Assembly (NCBI GenBank): GCA_020072805.1
Contig: JAIQGC010000006.1
Coordinates: 39,111 to 103,110 of the forward strand
Direction: 5' to 3'
DNA length: 64,000 bases
DNA from: Terriglobia bacterium
GTDB taxonomy: Bacteria; Acidobacteriota; Terriglobia; Acidiferrales; UBA7541
The notes beneath the pieces were generated by a model, which was not told the origin of the DNA, made no database searches, and saw only the letters and a list, made by a program, of their open reading frames with translations. A program made the translations under genes and the position numbers. Of this stretch, positions 52,900 through 62,551 are shown in pieces. Positions within the stretch are counted from its first letter, which is position 1, and every line of letters begins with the position of its first letter.

Positions 52900-54810
52900 A
52901 TGAAGACAGGGCAGAGCGCGCGGCTGACGACGCCGCTGATTCGGGAAAACGGAAAATTGCGCCCGGCTTCGTGGGAGGAAGCGATCGAGCGAGCGGCGCG
53001 GGGATTCGGCGCGGCGGTGGAAAAGAACGGGCCGCGGAGTTTCGGGCTGTTCAGCTGCTCGAAGACGACGAATGAGATGAACTATCTGGCGCAGAAGTTC
53101 GCGCGGGTGGTCATCGGCAGCAACAACATAGACAGCTGCAACCGAACTTGACACGCGCCCAGCGTCGTCGGTCTGGCGACGGTTTTCGGAGCGGGCGGGG
53201 GAACGAGTTCGTTCCGGGAGATCGAGGAAGCCGAGTTCATCGCGCTGTGGGGTTCCAACGCGCGGGAAACCCATCCCATATTTTTTCATCATTTGCTGAA
53301 GGGAGTGCGCGGAGGCGCGCGGCTCTTTGTGGTGGATCCGCGGCGGACGAGTTCGGCGCAATGGGCGGAGCGATGGCTGGGGCTGAACGTGGGGTCGGAC
53401 ATTGCCCTGGCCAACGCCGTGGCGCGGGAGATACTCGCGGCGGGATTGCAGAACCGGGAGTTTATCGAGAACGCGACGAGCGGGTTCGAGGAGTTCCGCG
53501 CACACGTCCAGAAATACACGCTGGAGCATGCGGAGAAAACGTGCGGCGTGCCGGCGGAGACGATTCGCGAGCTGGCGCATGGCTATGCCCGGGCGGGGCG
53601 CGCGCAGATCTGCTGGACGCTGGGGATTACCGAGCACCGCAACGGCGTGGACAATGTTCTGGCGCTGATCAATCTGGCGCTGCTGACCGGGCACGTGGGA
53701 CGCTACGGCTCCGGGCTGAATCCGCTGCGCGGGCAGAACAATGTGCAGGGCGGCGGAGACATGGGAGCGCTGCCGGACCGGCTGCCCGGATTCCAGCACG
53801 TGGAGAATGACGAGCTGAGGGGGAAATTCGAGCGGGCCTGGGGAGTGAAGATTCCCGCGCAGCGCGGCTGGCATTTGAGCGGAATGTTCGACGCGATGGA
53901 GCGTGGGCAGTTGAAGGCGCTCTACGTGATCGGAGAGAACCCGGCACATTCGGAATCGGACCAGCATCGCACGCAGAAGCTGCTGGAGGGACTGGACATT
54001 CTGGTGGTGCAGGACACGCTGATGACGCGGACGGCGGAGATGGCCGAGGTGGTATTCCCCGCGGCGGCGGGATGGTGCGAATCGGACGGAACGGTGACCA
54101 ACAGCGAGAGGCGGGTGCAGCGGGTGAGAAAGGCGCTCGCGCCTCCGGCGGGCGTGCGCGACGACATCGAGATTTTGTGCGCGCTGGCGCGGGCCATGGG
54201 CAAGGATCTGGGGCAGCCCAGCGCGGAAGAGTTGTGGAACGAACTGCGCGCGCTGAGTCCGATGCACGCGGGGATGAGCTATGCGCGGCTGGCCAATGCG
54301 CAGGGATTGCAATGGCCGTGCTACGACGAGACGCATCCGGGGGAGCAGTATCTGCATGGACGGTTGTGGGAGCGGCCGGTGATCGGTCCGCTGGCGCCCT
54401 TCAGTTGCGTCGAGGACGTGCCGCCGGCGGACGCGCTGGATGAGGAGTATCCGGTTCGGTTGACGACGGGAAGGCGCCTCGATTCCTACAACACGGGCGT
54501 GCAGTCTTCGCGCTACGCCTCGCCGGGGCGGCGGGAAGAGACGCTGGATATTTCCGCGGAAGACGGGAAGGCGTGGGGAGTGGTGGAAGGCGAGAGGGTG
54601 CGGGTGCTTTCGCGGCGCGGGGCGGTGGAGGCTCCGGTGCGGTTTGATGCGGGATTGCGGGCGGGGCTGGCGTTTTTGACGTTTCATTTTCCGGAGCAGG
54701 TGGCCACGAACGAACTGACCGTGGACGCGGTGGACCCCAAGTCGGGGACGTCGGAGTTCAAGGCCACGGCGGTGCGGATTGAAAAGATAAGCGGAGCGGC
54801 GAAGGGCTAA
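52900..54810 (+). CDS. fdhA: Selenocysteine formate dehydrogenase, catalytic part of split FdsA
   Basis: 636 residues when the in-frame TGA at 53149-53151 is read as selenocysteine (Sec84): SCNRT-U-HAPSVVGLATVF is the active-site signature of formate dehydrogenase. A bacterial SECIS hairpin follows (53163-53181). The rest matches FDH molybdopterin domains (RGQNNVQGGGDMGALPDRLPGF, GENPAHSESDQHR, EYPVRLTTGRRLDSYNTG). The N-terminal [4Fe-4S] domain is absent: the gene begins at RENGKLRPASWEEA, and that domain is found at the C-terminus of the last gene of the operon. Oxidises formate to CO2, or the reverse, with Mo/W-bisPGD. Needs SelA-D encoded elsewhere. Confidence 0.93.
53163..53181 (+). promoter_or_regulatory. 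Bacterial SECIS element
   Basis: Seven-pair stem CGTCGTC/GGCGACG with loop GGTCT, beginning 11 nt after the UGA. E. coli fdhF has the same spacing and a GGUCU apical loop bound by SelB. This supports decoding of the UGA as selenocysteine. Confidence 0.85.
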
Positions 54811-54845
54811 ACATTGCGCCAGAGGTCTGTAGAAGAAAATAGTAT

Positions 54846-54945
54846 TGTCATTCTGAGTCCCGGTGTTTTTTACCGGGACGAAGAATCTCAACTTTGGGAT
54901 AGAGAAAAACCGTCAGTTGAGATCCTTCGCTTCGCTCAGGATGAC
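54846..54945. repeat. GTCATCCTGAG-type palindromic repeat, inverted pair, inside the fds operon
   Basis: Forward unit 54846-54893 (hairpin GTCCCGGTG-x-TACCGGGAC) and inverted unit 54916-54945 (GTTGAGATCCTTC ... CTCAGGATGAC). Arms of the two units are complementary, so the whole can form one long hairpin. It sits between the catalytic FDH gene and the fused FdsG-FdsB gene and may reduce or process the transcript. Confidence 0.75.
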
Positions 54946-54992
54946 CGCAATTGGAAACTGTTGCGCGATTGAATAGGAGCCGGACGAACAGC

Positions 54993-56792
54993 ATGGACCT
55001 TCATTTCACGAATGCAGCGGCGACGCCCGAAGAAAAGGCGGCGATTGACGCGGTGGTGGAGCGGAACGGTGGAGAAGCGCCGCGGCGCAGCCTTCTGCTG
55101 GCGGTGCTGCACGCCATCCAGAATCGCGCGGGATGGATCAGTCCGGGAGCGCTGAACTACGCCTGCGGGCTGCTGGGGGTGCCGCCCGCGGAAGGGTTCG
55201 GCGTGGCGGATTTTTATGCGCTGTTTTCGACGCGCGAGCAGGCGCCGGCGGTGGCGCACATCTGCGACGACGTAGCCTGCCGGGCGCGCGGCGCGGAGAA
55301 GTTGTGCGTGGAGATGGAGAAGGAGCACGGGCCGGCGGGAACGAATTGCGACGGAAAGATGTGGCGGCGCAGCCCGTGCCTGGGAATGTGCGAACGAGCG
55401 CCCGCGGCGTTTGTGACTGTTGCCGGACCGCAAGCGACCGAGCAGGCGCTGGGCGCGGCGCACGCGGCGGATATCGAGGCGGCGTTGCAGGGCAAGAGGT
55501 TTCCCGCAGGGGGGGCGGGGGCATCGGCGCCGCAATGGGGACAGAAGGCGGAGCAGGGCAGGCTGAAGCTGCTGCGGCGGGTGGGGCAGACGAATCCGGA
55601 CAGCATCGAGGCGTTTCGCGACGCCGGAGGATTTGCCGCGCTGGAGCGCGCGCTGGCGCTGGGGCCCGCGGCGGTTCTGGCCGAAGTGATCGAATCGAAA
55701 CTGGCGGGGAGAGGCGGCGCGGCGTTTCCCACGGGGCTGAAGTGGAAATCGGCGCGGGAGGGAGCGGCGCCGCGCTATCTGGTGTGCAACGCGGATGAGT
55801 CCGAGCCGGGAACGTTCAAGGACCGCGTGCTGATGGAAGGCGATCCGTTTGCGCTGGTGGAGGCCATGATCATCGCGGGATTCGCCGCCGGATGCGAGCG
55901 CGGCTACATCTATCTGCGCGGGGAGTATCCCGAGGCGCGGCGGCAGCTGGAGCGGGCGATTCGCGAATGCAGCAAACACGGTTTTCTGGGCGGAAATATT
56001 CTGGGCAAGAGCTTGCGGTTCGAAATTGAGGTATGCATCGGCGCGGGGGCATACATCTGCGGGGAAGAGACGGCGCTGCTGAACTCGATTGAGGGGCGCC
56101 GCGGCGAGCCGCGCAATAAACCGCCCTTCCCCACGCAGGCGGGGCTCTTCGGCAGGCCGACGGTAATCAACAACGTGGAGACGCTGCTGAATATTCCGCA
56201 CATCGTGCTGGAGGGCGGAAAAGCGTTCGCGGGCACCGGAACGGAGCGCTCGACGGGGACGAAACTGTTTTGTCTTTCCGGGCATGTGGCCCGGCCGGGA
56301 GTGTATGAAGCGCCCTTTGGAATTACGCTGCGGGAGTTGCTGGAAATGGCCGGGGGAATCGGCGGGACGGGGAAATTGCAGGCGGTGCTGGTGGGCGGAG
56401 CGGCGGGAGCGTTTCTGGCGCCGGGCGAGTTGGATACGCCGCTGACGTTTGAAGGATTGCGCGGGGCGGGAGCGGCGCTGGGTTCGGCGGTGGTGATTCC
56501 GCTGGATGACAGCGTGGATCTGCGCGATGTGCTGCTGGGGATCGGCGGGTTTTTTCGCGATGAGTCCTGCGGGCAGTGCGTGCCCTGCCGGGTGGGGACG
56601 GTGCGCCAGGAAGAGATTTTGCGGCGACTGGCGGCGGGAAAACCGATGGGATCGGTGGCCAGCGAACTGGCCGTGCTGAAGGAAGTGGGACAGGTGATGC
56701 GCGACGCTTCAATTTGCGGGCTGGGGCAGACGGCCTCGAGCGCGGTGGAATCCGCGCTTTCGAAATTTGCGATTTTCAAGGGGCGGACATGA
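54993..56792 (+). CDS. Fused FdsG-FdsB (NuoE-NuoF-like) diaphorase subunit of formate dehydrogenase
   Basis: 599 residues. N-terminal NuoE-like thioredoxin-fold domain (about 1-150) with [2Fe-2S] Cys pattern CDDVAC...SPCLGMC; then NuoF-like domain with FMN/NAD motifs GRGGAAFPTGLKW, CNADESEPGTFKDR, CGEETALLNSIEG and the [4Fe-4S] motif ESCGQCVPCRVGT. It passes electrons from formate to NAD+, or in reverse. Start ATG 54993 (MDLHF); an upstream TTG at 54951 lies in repeat sequence. The stop overlaps the next ATG by 4 nt. Confidence 0.93.
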   Translation: MDLHFTNAAATPEEKAAIDAVVERNGGEAPRRSLLLAVLHAIQNRAGWISPGALNYACGLLGVPPAEGFGVADFYALFSTREQAPAVAHICDDVACRARGAEKLCVEMEKEHGPAGTNCDGKMWRRSPCLGMCERAPAAFVTVAGPQATEQALGAAHAADIEAALQGKRFPAGGAGASAPQWGQKAEQGRLKLLRRVGQTNPDSIEAFRDAGGFAALERALALGPAAVLAEVIESKLAGRGGAAFPTGLKWKSAREGAAPRYLVCNADESEPGTFKDRVLMEGDPFALVEAMIIAGFAAGCERGYIYLRGEYPEARRQLERAIRECSKHGFLGGNILGKSLRFEIEVCIGAGAYICGEETALLNSIEGRRGEPRNKPPFPTQAGLFGRPTVINNVETLLNIPHIVLEGGKAFAGTGTERSTGTKLFCLSGHVARPGVYEAPFGITLRELLEMAGGIGGTGKLQAVLVGGAAGAFLAPGELDTPLTFEGLRGAGAALGSAVVIPLDDSVDLRDVLLGIGGFFRDESCGQCVPCRVGTVRQEEILRRLAAGKPMGSVASELAVLKEVGQVMRDASICGLGQTASSAVESALSKFAIFKGRT

Positions 56793-57703
56793 GCGTGCAG
56801 AAAGCTCCCGATCTGAAGAATCCGCTGCCGCGCGGACCGCTGCCGGTTTTTCCGCCGGAGCGAATGGCGAAGACGATTGAAATCACGCTGGACGGGCGCA
56901 AAGTGACGGTGGCGGAGGGAACGACGCTGCTGGAGGCGGCGCGCTCGGCGGGGATTGATACGCCGACGCTGTGTTTTCTGGAAACACTGACGCCGGTGAA
57001 CGTGTGCCGGATCTGCGTGGTCGAAGTGGAAGGATCGCGCGCGCTGGTTCCGGCGTGTTCGCGCAAAGCCGAAGCGGGAATGGCGGTGCGGACGGATTCG
57101 GAGCGCGTGCGGCTGAGCCGGCGGCTGGTGCTGGAGCTGCTGGCGTCATCGGTGGATGTTTCGACGGCGCCGCAGATTCAGGAGTACATGCGCAGGTACG
57201 GAGCGAAGCCGGAGCGCTTCGGCGCGGCGGGACATGCGGAGACGGTGGCGCAGCCGGTGAAGATCGACAACGAGCTGTACGTGCGCGACTACGCGAAGTG
57301 CATTCTCTGCTACAAGTGCGTGGAGGCCTGCGGGGTGGACGCGCAGAACACGTTTGCGATTGCGGTGGCCGGGCGCGGCTTCGGCGCGCGGATCTCCACC
57401 GAGTACAACGTGCCGCTGCCGGATTCGGCGTGCGTCTATTGCGGCAATTGCATCGGAGTCTGCCCGACCGGCGCGCTGATGTTCCGCAGCGAGCACGGGA
57501 TGCGGAAGGCGGGGGATTGGGACGAGACGCGGCAGACGCGCACGGACACGATTTGCCCGTATTGCGGTGTGGGCTGCACGCTGACGGTGCATACCCAGGA
57601 CGAAAAAATCGTGAAGGTGACGTCGCCGTTGGAGCAGCCGATTACGCGGGGGAATCTGTGCATCAAGGGGCGCTTCGGGTGGGAATGGATTAATCAGAAA
57701 TAG
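56789..57703 (+). CDS. N-terminal half of split FdsA: 2Fe-2S / 2x4Fe-4S / Mo-pterin Fe4S4 domain
   Basis: 304 residues. NuoG-like [2Fe-2S] ferredoxin domain (LCFLETLTPVNVCRICVVEVEGSRALVPAC), two [4Fe-4S] sites (CILCYKCVEACG and CVYCGNCIGVCPTG) and, at the very end, the Fe4S4 domain that normally opens an FDH catalytic chain (CPYCGVGCTL...GNLCIKGRFGWEW). The sum with the catalytic protein (304 + 636) is close to full-length FdsA. The His/Cys3 cluster motif usually found after the 2Fe-2S domain of NuoG/FdsA is missing. Translationally coupled to the fused gene upstream. Confidence 0.92.
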   Translation: MSVQKAPDLKNPLPRGPLPVFPPERMAKTIEITLDGRKVTVAEGTTLLEAARSAGIDTPTLCFLETLTPVNVCRICVVEVEGSRALVPACSRKAEAGMAVRTDSERVRLSRRLVLELLASSVDVSTAPQIQEYMRRYGAKPERFGAAGHAETVAQPVKIDNELYVRDYAKCILCYKCVEACGVDAQNTFAIAVAGRGFGARISTEYNVPLPDSACVYCGNCIGVCPTGALMFRSEHGMRKAGDWDETRQTRTDTICPYCGVGCTLTVHTQDEKIVKVTSPLEQPITRGNLCIKGRFGWEWINQK

Positions 57704-57835
57704 GCGCGGATGCTTGTTGCGCGCGGTGACGCCCGTCACCGAGTGTATTTTGGATTGGCCATGCCGGTGTGCTTCCCGTCCTTTACAGGGCTTCGTTGAA
57801 GTGGTAACAGAAGAGCAGGGCCAGGGATTGCGGCC

Positions 57836-60448
57836 ATGCACAACGAAGCTCTCACCGAACGAGTTTTCCTTCCTCAAGATGCATCTGTGTCCCGCGGCTT
57901 GACGGCGGCGGAGGCTGCGCGCCTGCTCCTGCGGCACGGCGCGAATGTTCTTCCGCGGCGGAAGCTGGTTCCGGCCTGGCGGCATCTGCTTGCGCAGATG
58001 GCCCATTTTTTTGCGGTGATGCTGTGGGTGGCGGGCGGGCTGGCGATTCTTGCGGGGATGCCGCAGCTGGGGCTGGCGATTTTCGCGGTGATTGTGCTCA
58101 ACGGGCTGTTCGCTTTCATTCAGGAGTACCGCGCCGAAAAATCGAGCGAGCGGCTGCGGGATCTGCTGCCGCGGCGGGCCACGGTGGTGCGCGAAGGTTG
58201 CCGCGAGGAGATTGACGCGGCGGAACTGGTTCCCGGCGATGTGGTGCTGCTCAGCGCGGGAGACCGCATTTCGGCGGACGTGCGGCTGACGGAGGCGCAC
58301 GGGCTCAGCGTGGACACTTCGTTGCTGAGCGGCGAGAGCGTTCCCGTGTCCCCGCAGCGCGGGGAGGCGGTTTTTGCGGGAACGTTCGTGGCGGAAGGGG
58401 AGGGCCGTGGAGTGGTGACGGCGACGGGGAGCGGGACGCGGCTGGCGGGGATCGCGCAACTGACCGCGGAGACGCCGCGGCCGCCGAGTCCGCTGGCGGT
58501 GGAGTTGCACCGGGTGGTGCGCATCATCGCGGTGATTGCCGTGACGCTGGGCGCGGGGTTTCTGCTGATCGCCATGCTGGTGGGCATCCGTCTGACCGAC
58601 GCGTTTCTGTTTGCGCTGGGCGTGACCGTGGCGCTGGTTCCCGAAGGATTGCTGCCGACGGTTACGCTGTCGCTGGCGGCGGGTGCGCAGCGCATGGCGG
58701 AGCGCGGAGCGTTGGTGCGGCGGCTGGAATCGGTGGAGACGCTGGGCTCGACCACGTTTATCTGCACGGACAAAACGGGGACGCTCACGTGCAATGAGAT
58801 GGCGGTGGTGGAAGTGTGGACGGCGCAAGGAAGCGCGCGCGTGGAAGGAGCGGCGGGTTACGACCCGGCGGGGAAAGTAGTTGCCGATGGTGCGCTTTTT
58901 CCCGCGCTGGCCGCGGTGGCGCTGGCCGCGGCGCGTTGTTCGGCGGGGCGCGCAATTTTGCGCGGCGGGCGCTGGATTGCCGTGGGCAATCCGCTGGACG
59001 CGGCACTGGATGTTTTCGCGCGGCGCTTGCACGTGGATCTCGACGGGGAAGAGGCGGCGGTGCCGGCCACGCGGCGCTTTAGTTTTGATCCGCGGCGGCG
59101 GCGCATGTCGGTGGTGGCCGGCGGGCGGGTCTACGTGAAGGGAGCGCCGGAGGCGGTGTTCGAATGCTGCGGCGAAACGGACGCCGCGGAGCACGCGGCG
59201 GCGGCGCTGGCCGCGCGCGGGCTGCGCGTGCTGGCCGTGGCGCAACGCGAATTGCGGGCCGGGGAAGCGCCGGAAACCGCGACGGCCGCGGAGGCCGGTT
59301 TGACGCTGCTGGGACTGGTGGCCATCGAGGATCCGCCGCGACCGGGAGTGGCGGTTTCCATCGCGGACTGCCGCAAGGCCGGGATTCGCGTGGCCATGGT
59401 GACCGGAGATCATCCGGATACCGCACGCGCGCTGGCGCACGAAGTGGGCCTGCTGAATTCGACGGGGATGGTCATCGAAGGCAAGGATCTTCCGGCGGAT
59501 GAAAATATTCTGGGCGCGCTGATGGACCGCGACGGAATTGTGGTGAGCCGCGTGGCGCCGGAAGAAAAATTGCGCATCGCGCGGGCGCTGCGCAAGCGCG
59601 GGCACGTGGTGGCCATGACCGGCGACGGAGTGAATGACGCGCCGGCCCTGCGCGAAGCCAATATCGGCGTAGCTATGGGGCGCAGCGGCACGGATGTGGC
59701 CCGCGAAGCCGCCGACCTGGTGCTGCTGGACGACAATTTTGCCACCATCGTGGCCGCGGTCGAGCAGGGCCGCACCACGTTTGCCAACGCCCGGCGATTT
59801 CTCACCTATCACCTCACCGACAATGTGGCCGAGTTGACGCCATTCGTGGTGTGGGCGCTATCCGGCGGACGCTTCCCGCTGGCGATCGGTGTTCTCCAAG
59901 TGCTCGCTCTGGATATCGGCACGGACATTCTTCCCGCCGTTGCGCTGGGCGTTGAGCCCTCGAGCCCGCGTGCGCTCAGTCATCCGCCGCAGGGCCGCCG
60001 GCTCGTGGATGTCCGGTTGCTTTTTCGCGCGTTCTGCGTGCTGGGGGCGGTGGAATCCGTGGTGGAGATGGCCGCGTTTCTGACCGCGCTGCTTGCAGCG
60101 GGCTGGCGGCCGGGCCAGACGTTTCCCGCGGGCGTGGCGTTTTTTGCGGCGTCCGGCGCGGCGTTTACGGCCGTGGTCCTGGGGCAGATGGCCAACGCTT
60201 TTGTTTGCCGCAGCGCCACGCTGTGGCCCGGCACGCTGGGCTGGTTTTCGAATCGCTGGCTGGTGCTCGCTGTGGGTTGCGAACTGGCCATGCTTACCGG
60301 CTTCCTCTATATCGCACCGCTGGCCCGCCTGCTTGGCCAGGCCCCGCCGAATGCGGCCGGCTATCTCGCCGCCCTGCTGGCCATTCCCGCAGTCTTGGCC
60401 GCGGACGCCGCTCATAAACATTGGCGCAGGCGCATGGGCAGCGCGTGA
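57836..60448 (+). CDS. P-type cation-transporting ATPase (P2-like)
   Basis: 870 residues. N-terminal cation-ATPase domain (RGLTAAEAARLLLRHGANVLP), TGES-type loop LLSGESVPV in the actuator domain, PEGLLPTVTLSLAAGAQRMAERGALVRRLESVETLG leading to the phosphorylation site ICTDKTGTLT, then MVTGDHPDTA and GDGVNDAPALREANIGVAMG. About ten TM helices. The PEGL sequence in TM4 and C-terminal cation-ATPase domain place it in the P2 group (Ca2+, Mg2+ or Na+/K+-like), not the heavy-metal P1B group. Substrate not assigned. Start ATG 57836. Confidence 0.9.
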   Translation: MHNEALTERVFLPQDASVSRGLTAAEAARLLLRHGANVLPRRKLVPAWRHLLAQMAHFFAVMLWVAGGLAILAGMPQLGLAIFAVIVLNGLFAFIQEYRAEKSSERLRDLLPRRATVVREGCREEIDAAELVPGDVVLLSAGDRISADVRLTEAHGLSVDTSLLSGESVPVSPQRGEAVFAGTFVAEGEGRGVVTATGSGTRLAGIAQLTAETPRPPSPLAVELHRVVRIIAVIAVTLGAGFLLIAMLVGIRLTDAFLFALGVTVALVPEGLLPTVTLSLAAGAQRMAERGALVRRLESVETLGSTTFICTDKTGTLTCNEMAVVEVWTAQGSARVEGAAGYDPAGKVVADGALFPALAAVALAAARCSAGRAILRGGRWIAVGNPLDAALDVFARRLHVDLDGEEAAVPATRRFSFDPRRRRMSVVAGGRVYVKGAPEAVFECCGETDAAEHAAAALAARGLRVLAVAQRELRAGEAPETATAAEAGLTLLGLVAIEDPPRPGVAVSIADCRKAGIRVAMVTGDHPDTARALAHEVGLLNSTGMVIEGKDLPADENILGALMDRDGIVVSRVAPEEKLRIARALRKRGHVVAMTGDGVNDAPALREANIGVAMGRSGTDVAREAADLVLLDDNFATIVAAVEQGRTTFANARRFLTYHLTDNVAELTPFVVWALSGGRFPLAIGVLQVLALDIGTDILPAVALGVEPSSPRALSHPPQGRRLVDVRLLFRAFCVLGAVESVVEMAAFLTALLAAGWRPGQTFPAGVAFFAASGAAFTAVVLGQMANAFVCRSATLWPGTLGWFSNRWLVLAVGCELAMLTGFLYIAPLARLLGQAPPNAAGYLAALLAIPAVLAADAAHKHWRRRMGSA

Positions 60449-60457
60449 TGGTTTCCA

Positions 60458-62356
60458 CTATTTGCCGGTCACGACGAGAGGAAAAATGACCCAGCGGTGG
60501 CTGAACGGACCAGCCGCTTCGAGATGCAACTCGCCCGGCGTATCCGGCTGAAATTCAAAATCGTAGGTTTCCCCCACGGTGATAATTTGCGTGGCCGTCT
60601 TCAGGATTGCTTGAGCCGCGGGCACGCCCTGCCCGTCCTTGGCGACCAGGCGCCACTGCAAAACTGTTTCGCCGCTCTTTAGCGTGAATACCGCATCCGC
60701 ATCATTGGGAGTGATGTTGATCAGCCGGAAGCGGTATTTGCGGCCTTTGAGCAGCTTCAACGGTCGCGGCTGCTCTTTTCCGTTCATCAGCAGCGGCGTC
60801 CCAGTGTCGGTCAGCTTCCCGCGGGACAGAATGAAGACTTTGTCCGTTTCGGGATCGAGTTTTCCTCCCGGTTCGACCACGATCAGCGGCCCGTAGAGCC
60901 CGCCGGTCAGCTGATCAAAATCGTGCCAGTGCGTGTGATAGATGAACGTGCCGGCGCGCGGCGGCGTCATCCGGGCGATGAAGGTTCCTCCCGGCGGCAC
61001 GGGTGGAGAAATCTGTGTTCCACTTCCGCCGAATCCCGCCAGTCCGTCGTAGTAGCTTTCCAGTTCGATTCCGTGCCAGTGGATGGACGTGGGCTTGTGC
61101 AGTTGATTGACGACGGTAATCTCCACCGGCTGGCCGCGCGTGAGCACCAGCAGCGGCCCTGGCACGCTTAGCTTGTCCGTGGGTTCCGCTTCGCCTTCCT
61201 GAATCTGGAATGCAAATCCGGACAGAGACTGCTCGGTCGCCGGACGTTCTTTCACCAGGAGGCGGAGCTTACGAGGCGTTGGGGCCGCAGCGGCTGTTAC
61301 CGTTGGTTCCTTGCCGGCCTTGGGCAAGATCGTGATTTTTACGACCAGTCCGCCGAAACCAGCGGCATCCGCAGGATCCGCTGGATCTTCGTAGGTTGCC
61401 CCTTCGTGTTTCGCGTGTTCCGCATGTCCCAGGCGGGCTTCCGTACCCATGTGCGCAACCATGTGGCAGTGAAAAACCCAATTGCCGATTTGCTCCGGCA
61501 CCCACGTGGCGCTCATCGTGCCGCCGGAATCGAGGTGTTCGGTCACCACTTTGCGCCGCTGCTCCGGACTGTAGATGGTGTCTCGTTCCGCGCTGCCGGA
61601 GCTGTTCACGGTGTAGTAAAAACCATGCAGGTGCATGGCATGTTCTGAGACGGAAGCATTGATCCAGCGCCAGTGGGTCTCTTCTCCCTGCGTGTAGGTG
61701 AGCCGTTCCGTGTACGGGTAGGACTTGCCGTTCACGGTGAGCACTTCCTTGTCCGGCAACTCGTACCACAGCCCGATGACGAACACCCTGTCGTTCGGCG
61801 CCTGTCCTGCCGGGTCCACGATAAAGGCGCCCGAAAGCGGCGTCTCCGCCGGCGTGGGATCCGCTTCCTTGGTTGTCCTTGCCGAGTAAAAATAGGTTCC
61901 TGTCGTTCCCGTCTTGAAATTCACTTCGCGCGCCTGCCCCGGCGCAATCTCGATCGTATCGCTGGCCTCGCCGGGCCGCGCATGCAGCCCGTTTAGGGTG
62001 GCGGGGGCGCTCAGCAAGTTGCGCACACTGGCGTGAATCTCCGTGCCCTCCGGCACGCGAATCATCGGCCCGGGAATTTGCGGCGCGTGGCCTTCTTCGG
62101 CGAAGGTCATAACGGTTACCGAGGGGCCGCCGTCTTTGTCCGGATACCAGCGAGCTTCGCGGAGTTCCAGTTTAATCGTCAGAACTCCGTTTTTAAGCAC
62201 ACCGCCGGACGCACGATTATCGTTGGGCGAGACGACGGGAAGATTGGTCTCCGTGGCGGCAAAGACCGGAATCGCGGCTGCCAGCGGCAGAGCCAGCAAA
62301 AACAGGGAAACTTGTTTTTGGCGTAACAGAAAAGAATGGACGCACGAAATGTTCAT
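60458..62356 (-). CDS. Multicopper oxidase with permuted copper-site order
   Basis: 632 residues with a Sec signal (about 1-34, ending VFAAT). Four cupredoxin-like domains: domain 1 (about 45-185) lacks His ligands; domain 2 has HAMHLHG (H239/H242/H244) and HCHMVAHM (H296-C297-H298, H302, M303), the type 1 and half of the trinuclear site; domain 3 has HWHG (H426/H428) and HTHWH (H474/H476/H478); domain 4 is non-metal. In standard oxidases the HWHG pair comes first. Periplasmic oxidation of Cu(I), Mn(II) or phenolics is plausible. ATG 62356 with GAGG 9 nt upstream. Converges on the P-type ATPase (9-nt gap). Confidence 0.87.
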   Translation of the reverse strand: MNISCVHSFLLRQKQVSLFLLALPLAAAIPVFAATETNLPVVSPNDNRASGGVLKNGVLTIKLELREARWYPDKDGGPSVTVMTFAEEGHAPQIPGPMIRVPEGTEIHASVRNLLSAPATLNGLHARPGEASDTIEIAPGQAREVNFKTGTTGTYFYSARTTKEADPTPAETPLSGAFIVDPAGQAPNDRVFVIGLWYELPDKEVLTVNGKSYPYTERLTYTQGEETHWRWINASVSEHAMHLHGFYYTVNSSGSAERDTIYSPEQRRKVVTEHLDSGGTMSATWVPEQIGNWVFHCHMVAHMGTEARLGHAEHAKHEGATYEDPADPADAAGFGGLVVKITILPKAGKEPTVTAAAAPTPRKLRLLVKERPATEQSLSGFAFQIQEGEAEPTDKLSVPGPLLVLTRGQPVEITVVNQLHKPTSIHWHGIELESYYDGLAGFGGSGTQISPPVPPGGTFIARMTPPRAGTFIYHTHWHDFDQLTGGLYGPLIVVEPGGKLDPETDKVFILSRGKLTDTGTPLLMNGKEQPRPLKLLKGRKYRFRLINITPNDADAVFTLKSGETVLQWRLVAKDGQGVPAAQAILKTATQIITVGETYDFEFQPDTPGELHLEAAGPFSHRWVIFPLVVTGK

Positions 62357-62551
62357 TGAACTTGCCTCTGTCTTACGGTGCAGGGGAATTTGCGGACAAC
62401 CGGGCAATTGGCGAAGCGGCATGCAAAGTTCACCACGCTCGATGGCATGCGCGGAAGCCTATCACACGAGGTCACCTGTGCGAGAAGAATCCGCCGGAAT
62501 GCAGCGCCGGAAACAATCTTCCAGGTGCGGAAAGAGAGTGCAGCCCTATGC

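Noticed and set aside
52801..54891. Minus-strand open frame of about 700 codons opposite formate dehydrogenase
   Set aside because: Antisense of a gene with a verified Sec site; no recognisable domain.
57146..59812. Minus-strand open frame of nearly 890 codons opposite the P-type ATPase
   Set aside because: Composition is Arg/His/Pro-rich shadow sequence; the plus strand has clear P-type ATPase and ferredoxin motifs.
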